Assembly: GCF_040869045.1 (NCBI RefSeq)
Contig: NC_090319.1
Coordinates: 283,189,693-283,253,692, forward strand
Direction: 5' to 3'
Length of the DNA stretch: 64,000 nt
Source of the DNA: Eurosta solidaginis
Lineage: Eukaryota; Arthropoda; Insecta; Diptera; Tephritidae
Position 1 is the first letter of the stretch, and each line of letters begins with the position of its first letter. The notes beneath the pieces were generated by a model. That model was not told the origin of the DNA. It searched no databases and saw nothing but the letters and a program-made list of their open reading frames with translations. Shown here piece after piece: positions 58,435 through 64,000 of the stretch. The translations under genes were made by a program, and so were the position numbers.

Positions 58435-59643
58435 TCCGATAACAATGACTGCCTTATACGTAAGCATTCGGTGAAATTTGAAGCTTCTAAATGTTAAAAT
58501 GGTGTAGAAATTGCTAAAAGTGTCTTATCTGAAAAAAAAAAACTGTTAAAATGGGACAGTAATTACGAAAAGCTTCTTATCTGAACAATCGGTTGTGGGG
58601 GGGATATATGTTATATATACGACCGATCTCATTAGTTTTTTCAGACAAAAATATGTAAAATGTACAAAAGCATATGGTGAGGTTTGAAGCTCCAATTTGA
58701 TATATTGAGGGAGACATGAAAAAATTCTCTTTTCTGAAAAATCGGTTGTATGGGTGATATATGCTATAGTGGTCCGATCTGGCGGGTTAAGACAAATGTT
58801 TAATCGAACACGTTCGAACCCGCTCACCAGATTTTATCAAGACATCTCAAAGATTGAGAGACTAGTTTGCATATAAACAGACAGACGGACAGACGGACAT
58901 GGCTAAATCAACTCAGCTCTTCATCCTGATCATTTCGGTATACATACTTATCCTTTGAGGTCTTACAATTTTGAGTTTCGTGACAAAATTAATATACCAT
59001 TTCATTTTCATGAAAGGTATAAAAACTATAGAATAAGTGTGTTGGTGTGAAGAGATATTGTTTATACACGTACATACAGTAGCGCAAACCAAAATAGCAG
59101 TGGTAATATTTATCAAACTTCATTGAATATATTCTCCTTGTCTTATTTTTGATAATTAAAGAAAAAACTTTTAGAGTTTTGTGTGCTCGAAAAAATTTGA
59201 AAACTCAAGAGAATTTTACGAAAGTTTTGAATTTTTTTAAGATTTTTCTGAATTTTTTTTAGTTGCTTAACTTTGAAGCCCAGTCAATTGAATCATTGAA
59301 TTTTTATACAAATTGCCAAACAAGCTTTAAAACATTTAAAATCATCAAAATCTATAATTAAAGAAAAACTTTTAGAATTTGTGTGCTCGAAAAAATTTCG
59401 AAAATTCGAGAAAATTTTACGAAAATTTCTAATTATTTTATTTAAGCGTTTTCTGAAATTTTTTTGAGTATTTGACCTTAAAACCTAATCAGCTTTAAGC
59501 TGATAAAGTACAAGTTGTAGGTTTAGATTTTCTTCCACACAAAAAATAAAACTATGAGAAGAATTTACATATTATGGAAGAATTTACATAAAAAAACTAT
59601 CAATAATCAAAACGAATTCCGAGAGACCTATAAAATATACTTT

Positions 59644-60144
59644 GTTAGTATGGGTTAATCGGGAATTGCCCGTATTGCTTTAAATGTATGAAAACATTTA
59701 TTTCAAGCAATTTTTAATTTTATAATTTATTTAATAATTTGGGGAAAATTTAAACAACATGACATCAGGACGGACAAGGCTGTTTCGATTATATCTTGTA
59801 AATCTCTTCAAAGCCTTTTATCCTGGGAGTGGGATTCGAACCCGCACTCCTACGATAGTTGAAATGGTTACAAACGCATTCAGCTATTTCATGCCTTAGT
59901 TGTTGTAAAGTTTTTCCCAATTGCCTTATTTTGCATATATTAATCTTCTACACATCACATACTTCGTATGTAATTATGTGCTGAAGTTATGCATGTTTGT
60001 AAGGCGGTTTCAGGGAAACTTGGTAATGTTACTGGTTTTGTTCTATTTATGAACTACAACGATTATAAAATTAAAAATTGCTTGAAATAAATATTTTCAT
60101 AAATTTATAGCAATACGGGCAATCCCCGATTAACTCATACAAAC
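59644..60144. mobile_element. 501-bp inverted-repeat element with tRNA-like core
   Basis: 59644-59726 and 60062-60144 are about 80-base inverted repeats (GTATGGGTTAATCGGG... AGCAATTTTTAATTTTATAAT). The interior contains a tRNA-like stretch on the minus strand. No ORF; boundaries outside the repeats are uncertain. Confidence 0.7.
59823..59902 (-). repeat. tRNA-derived SINE-like head (not a functional tRNA)
   Basis: The minus strand reads ATGAAATAGCTGAATGCG, an A-box-like stretch, then GGGTTCGAATCCC, a perfect B box. Acceptor arms do not pair, and a body continues to about 59750. Most likely a SINE captured in the inverted-repeat element. Confidence 0.6.
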
Positions 60145-60782
60145 AGAAAACATTTGGTTTATTCGTTGTAGTTCTCAAAAATATTCTGAAAACTTTGAAT
60201 AAAAGCTTTGAAACTCTCGTAAATTTTTTTCGATTTTTTTCGAAAGCGTTTGAAGATTGGTTTGCATCATGATGTAATAATAAAGTTGATGTCAACAACA
60301 TAACCTCACTTTTTCGGCAGCTCTAAATGCCAGTATTTACGTGTATTTCAAAAGTAATAAATTTGGATTGTTTAAGTTTTCGTACAAATTCTTCAAATAA
60401 ATTAGTTTTCTGCAAAATTTTGTCTATATTCTGTTAGAGAATACAAAGTTACTTTGACGTTTTTGGCTAAACAATTCTATTAACGGCTTATAAAGTTATA
60501 ATATTTCTAAACGTATAGTAAAATCTACTACGATCGTAGTAGAACTCAAAGGCAGTTCTGTATGATAGACAATCCTCTAAATTATGCATGCCGAACTTGT
60601 CAGAATAAGGGAAAACGTCAACGGGATGAGAACACCTGAATAATCGTTTCATCATGGGTTTGCATAGTTTCAGTCACAAAATTGATGTAAGTCTTTTCTT
60701 AAATAACCGAAAATAAAAAAAAGAATTAAGTTGACGAAATTTGATAAAAATTGCCACTGCTATTTTCGTGTACGCTGCTGTA

Positions 60783-62106
60783 AGTAAAAGTTTATGTATC
60801 CATGTCTTAAGCAACATATTATCACCCGCTGAGCCAACTGTCAGGCGCCCAGTCACTTGTAAAGTTTTTCTTGCAAACCACAAGTGAATTTTATACACCT
60901 CACATAAACGATGGCAATTTTAATAGAAATTTATATGTATGAACAAAAAAAGGCTGCCAAATGCTAAAATATATATTGTATTATTCACTATACATATGTA
61001 CATATGTATATACTTATCGGTATGAATATAATTTCAGATATTTACGTCCATACAGTTTACTAGACAAGTTGGCCATACCTTACTTCGTTGATAAAGACGT
61101 TACACCTTCCAAGCTTAACATTAATTAAGTTTCCGAGAAAACTTACAAGGTATTTCATTGTTAAAGTTTTAGAAAAAAGTGTACGTATGTTATACATGAG
61201 ATTTTAGAAAAACTTTCACTTCATCCTAAATTTCATTAAGTTTTTCCCACCCCTAAGCAGTAATTTCTTATGTTAAGTAACCCAGTAGGTGAAGTTTTGA
61301 GGTATACCAAAAGCACGATTGATGTTAGAACATACTTTTGGAAATAATTTGTAACAGGGGTCAGTTGACCTTGACACGTCTTAAAATGTCAGCAGAGGTG
61401 TCAAAAGACGCGTATTGACCTCCTTATGAATAAACCGAAAAATTACACCTGACCTCATCGAAACTGGGGATGAAATCCCTAGTATTTTTAAGTAAAACAC
61501 CTTTCTGCATTGGTGGCCTTCGGGTGCGCTTATTAAAAATTACCCTGCCCGGTCCAACACTGGTTTGGTATAAACAATAAATCCGCGAAAAACCCTCTTC
61601 TACACAACTGTTTTCCTGTGTACAACAAAATTACAATAAATATATGAACGTCTTAAGCTTCGACTGCAAATATCTTCTGACTGAATTAAAGTTTTTCTTT
61701 CCGCCTTCAGATTAATGTTGCCGATGTGCGTATTTTAACACCTGTACTGACATTTTGACGGGAATTAGCAGTCGATTCCTGTTGTAATTATTAACATATT
61801 TTTAATAAGCAATACTTTTATTAAAATCCTCTCAAATTTTAATAACTTAAACCGCAATACAAGCATATGACATAAAGTTATCCTTGAACGTAAATTTTCT
61901 ACTAATATTGGTCAACTAGATCTTTCATACTTCGAGAACGTCTCGTTCTAGCTGTCAAAACATGATGAGAGGAGGAGAGTTTGCTTAAAGACTTCAGTTG
62001 CTTTGATTTTTTCAATTCCTTGGTTTGGTGAGGTTGAACTGGCAGGGCCACATATGTACTCAATGAGTCCAAAGTGTTACCAGAAGTTTTCTCAACGACC
62101 AAATTG
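60783..62106. other. Unassigned sequence
   Basis: No gene. Bases 61350-61570 (for example GTGTCAAAAGACGCGTATTGA and GGTGGCCTTCGGGTGCGC) look like a dispersed repeat of somewhat higher GC, family unknown. 62033-62090 is the second copy of the short repeat at 16960. Confidence 0.45.
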
Positions 62107-62577
62107 AAAACAAGTAAGAGAGGCTAAGTTCGGGTGTAACCGAACATTACATACTCAGCTGCCAAATTACAGCTTGCAAAACTTTTCAATTACCTTCATT
62201 TAGAAGTGGGCGGTGCCACGCCCATTGTCCAACATTTTACAAATTTTCTATTCTGCGTCATAAGGTCAACCCACATACCAAGTTTCATCGCTTTATCAGT
62301 CTTTGGTAATGACTTATAGCACTTTTTCGGTTTTTCGAAATTTTCGATATCGAAAAAGTGGGCGTGGTTTTAAATAGCGATCTGAGTTGAGTGCCCAAGT
62401 ACTTTCATACCAAATTTCACTCAAAATTTACTGGAGCTATCGTGTTTACGGACAGACGGACGCACATTTCTTTGTTCGCCCAGATCATTTTGATATCTAT
62501 CTCTATTAGTTTATGCCGTTACGGGGTACCGTTATGCGAACAAAATTAATATACTCTGTGAGCTCTGCTCTGTTATA
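62107..62577 (+). mobile_element. HINE family A, copy A7, internal deletion derivative
   Basis: The A 5' end, hairpin and CATACTCA join directly to GCTGCCAAATTACAGCTTGC from deep in the body. GGGCGGTGCCACGCCC (62208), a shortened GACGGACG tract and TAATATACTCTGTGAGCTCT follow. The array and about half of the body are gone. Confidence 0.78.
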
Positions 62578-63335
62578 AAATAACTCCTTCCTCTTGTCAA
62601 ATGCTAGCAGCTTTCTAACACCTATACTACTTGCTGCTTAAGCATCTGATAACTGTGTCACTCCTAATGAGAGTTTAGACCCTGCGATCGCAGGACATCA
62701 GCCCAGTGCTTGCGCGATCCTTTCCTCCTGCAATCCGCCATCTCTACTTATGGTTTTATTGACGAGGCCCTATTTAAAATAATGTGACTTTAGAAGAAAG
62801 CGTTTAGTTAGAATACCCATCACAAACCTACGGTCCTGCATTCTTAATGATAGGAGTAACTTTGTTCGTCTAAGGTCGTAGGAACTGCAGACAATCTTCG
62901 AAACTTTGCAGTCCCGTGCTTGTTTTCACGCCTCCTTTAAATATCGCCCTATTTGATTTGATGAGTAGTGTGTGTCTAACATCTACGCTACAAGCTACAA
63001 GGGGTAAGCCCATTTAGGCCAGCTTATCCGCTTTTTTACTTCCATCTATTGCCATATGCCCACGGACCCTATATAGATTCTTCCTAAGGAATGTTTGCAC
63101 TCGAATAGACTTTACGATATTGTGCTATGCTTGATTATTCCCATCATTGTTGATTGGCTGTCAATATAAAAGTTCACGCGGCATTTTAGGCCCATAGCAT
63201 CTAGTATTTCAACTGCTTTAGTCAAGGCAACTGCTTCCGCATGAAAAACGCTACTGTAATCTGACAGATGTAGGTTCAGTTTATTTGCGGAACAGAACCC
63301 AGGAAAACAATCCTGCTGCAGCTGCCTGATAAGGT
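62578..63335 (-). pseudogene. Decayed LOA/I-type LINE (family L2), RNase H to C-terminus
   Basis: Minus-strand translation gives 'SSVFHAEAVALTKAVEIL', 'CRVNFYIDSQSTMMGII', 'KKADKLA', then 'LLKSHYFK' and a tail 'GVRKLLAFDKRKEL', in shifting frames with several stops. These are the Glu and Asp parts of RNase H and the end of ORF2. The tail equals that of the remnant at 28522-29361 ('GPRKLLVFAKRTEL'). A7 abuts its 3' end. Confidence 0.72.
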
Positions 63336-63779
63336 CTAGTCAATTAGTCAAGTAGCAACTTTGGCGTAGATTGAAAACCGATTAGCTGGTATGCGTTTTC
63401 AAGACAACATGTCGATTAACTGTCACTATTCGAATACTGATGATTTCGCCAACAAAAAAATGTATATTGCATAAATTTAGTTTTGGCAATTAAAAAAAAT
63501 AATTTTTTTTGCTGCAAGACCAATTTCTGAAAACATAGTTGGGTACGGAATCTTTCTCTTAGTTCCCATGATGCCAAGGAAACAAAGTGCAAATTATTTG
63601 AGTTGTAGATGAAGTGAAAATCATCGAAAACTTACAAAAAAATAAAAAAAATTTTAAGTTAAACGGTTTTATTGAAAACAGTACTTTCATGAAGTAATAA
63701 TAATACTAAAAGCTAGAAAATAATTAGGTAGGTCCTAGGTACTAGTAATCACACTCCTCATCTATATAGGGCGTTGATA
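63336..63779. other. Unassigned AT-rich sequence
   Basis: No gene or named repeat. Confidence 0.5.
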
Positions 63780-64000
63780 AGACAATTAAATAAAAGCGTT
63801 GGACGATTTTTGTGAATATTTCGATCCTTGCGCCACCTAGCGGCGATTTTTTCATAGGTCGCTTTCTATTCCTGTATGTATTATGTGTTCCAAATATGAG
63901 CCAAATCGGACCACAAATACGATTTTTGTGAATATCTCGATCCTTGCGCCACATAGCGGCAATTTTTTTCTTATTATTGCATTATCATCGGGTTCTGAAC
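63780..64000 (-). repeat. 117-bp tandem repeat cut by the right edge
   Basis: GATTTTTGTGAATAT...TCGATCCTTGCGCCAC..TAGCGGC occurs at 63804 and again at 63921. It looks like the start of another element with internal repeats; the rest lies outside the window. Confidence 0.7.

Larger units (their letters stand above)
53679..59024 (+). mobile_element. HINE family F, copy F2, host of two further insertions
   Basis: F start with the GTCTTCGGC hairpin (53700-53720) and F end CCATTTCATTTTCATGAAAG (58998-59017). It is split by D (53858-56241): AAGATAAATATAAAA before and AAGTAGGTACTTTGTGTGAG after match the unbroken F1. It is split again by A6 (56592-58434). Without inserts F2 is about 1.1 kb, with fewer repeat units than F1. 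Confidence 0.8.
59075..60782. mobile_element. Tc1/mariner-like element with ~95-bp terminal inverted repeats, TA-flanked
   Basis: CAGTAGCG... at 59077 and its inverted partner ...CGCTGCTG ending at 60780 are each flanked by TA (59075-59076, 60781-60782). The repeats share AAAATAGCAGTGG and ATTTATCAAA and can be followed for some 95 bases. The length of 1704 bp is usual for Tc1-type elements, but I find no transposase frame. The left half carries two related blocks of about 200 bases (59155 and 59355). A smaller inverted-repeat element lies at 59644-60144. Confidence 0.72.

Noticed and set aside
59823..59902. tRNA gene with perfect B box
   Set aside because: Acceptor stem does not pair and it lies inside an inverted-repeat element; a SINE-like head is more likely.

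Overview
This window is non-host, repeat-dense DNA from a large animal genome, most likely a higher fly. A tephritid fruit fly is my best guess, because several repeat families look like ones I associate with that group; no host gene is present to confirm it. I found no exon of an ordinary cellular gene, no functional tRNA or rRNA gene, and no bacterial or CRISPR feature. Nearly everything recognisable is a transposable element or its debris, much of it nested, set in AT-rich sequence that I could not assign.

Layout. 1-5655: a nearly complete LOA/I-like LINE (ORF1, then endonuclease-RT-RNase H) cut by the left edge. 5656-7596 and 11816-12420: two copies of a Penelope-like element (PLE). The first is broken by a 45-bp LINE splinter and by a 477-bp foldback MITE. 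7597-11815: a long Helentron-type (HINE/DINE-1-like) element, family A1, with thirteen 130-bp tandem repeats and a second element (C1) inside it. 12.4-17.2 kb: mostly unassigned, with minisatellites. 17.2-19.1 kb: family B1 holding a truncated LINE copy. 20.6-24.2 kb: a small C-like element, a tRNA-derived SINE and an odd GC-rich island. 24.2-28.5 kb: family B2 (minus) with A2 (plus) nested in it. 28.5-32.2 kb: decayed LINEs, a SINE and a CAA-tailed retroelement with a 14-bp target duplication. 33.6-37.7 kb: F1 and A3. 41.2-46.1 kb: A4, a second CAA-tailed copy, and A5. 46.1-49.1 kb: debris and a hexamer-like repeat. 49.375-52.950 kb: a very young gypsy-type LTR element. 53.7-59.0 kb: a multi-level nest (F2 containing D, which contains a 1-kb palindrome, and also containing A6). 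59.1-60.8 kb: a Tc1/mariner-like element flanked by TA. 62.1-64 kb: A7, a LINE remnant and an edge repeat.

Two things stand out. The LTR element has 592-bp LTRs that I cannot tell apart by eye, a CTAT target duplication, a tRNA-Leu-type primer site and one intact 773-codon ORF. That ORF joins SAP-coiled coil-capsid-zinc knuckle-protease directly to the integrase C-terminal GPY/F-type domain; reverse transcriptase, RNase H and the integrase core are missing. It looks like a recently moved non-autonomous element that needs a partner. Second, families A, B, D and F share one architecture: a common 5' start, a 5' hairpin, subterminal inverted repeats, a GGAC-type microsatellite and amplifiable internal arrays. 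A related tandem repeat also occurs, in opposite orientation, in the distinct element C. Assignments come from reading alone and family names are by recognition of motifs; exact ends of old elements are approximate.
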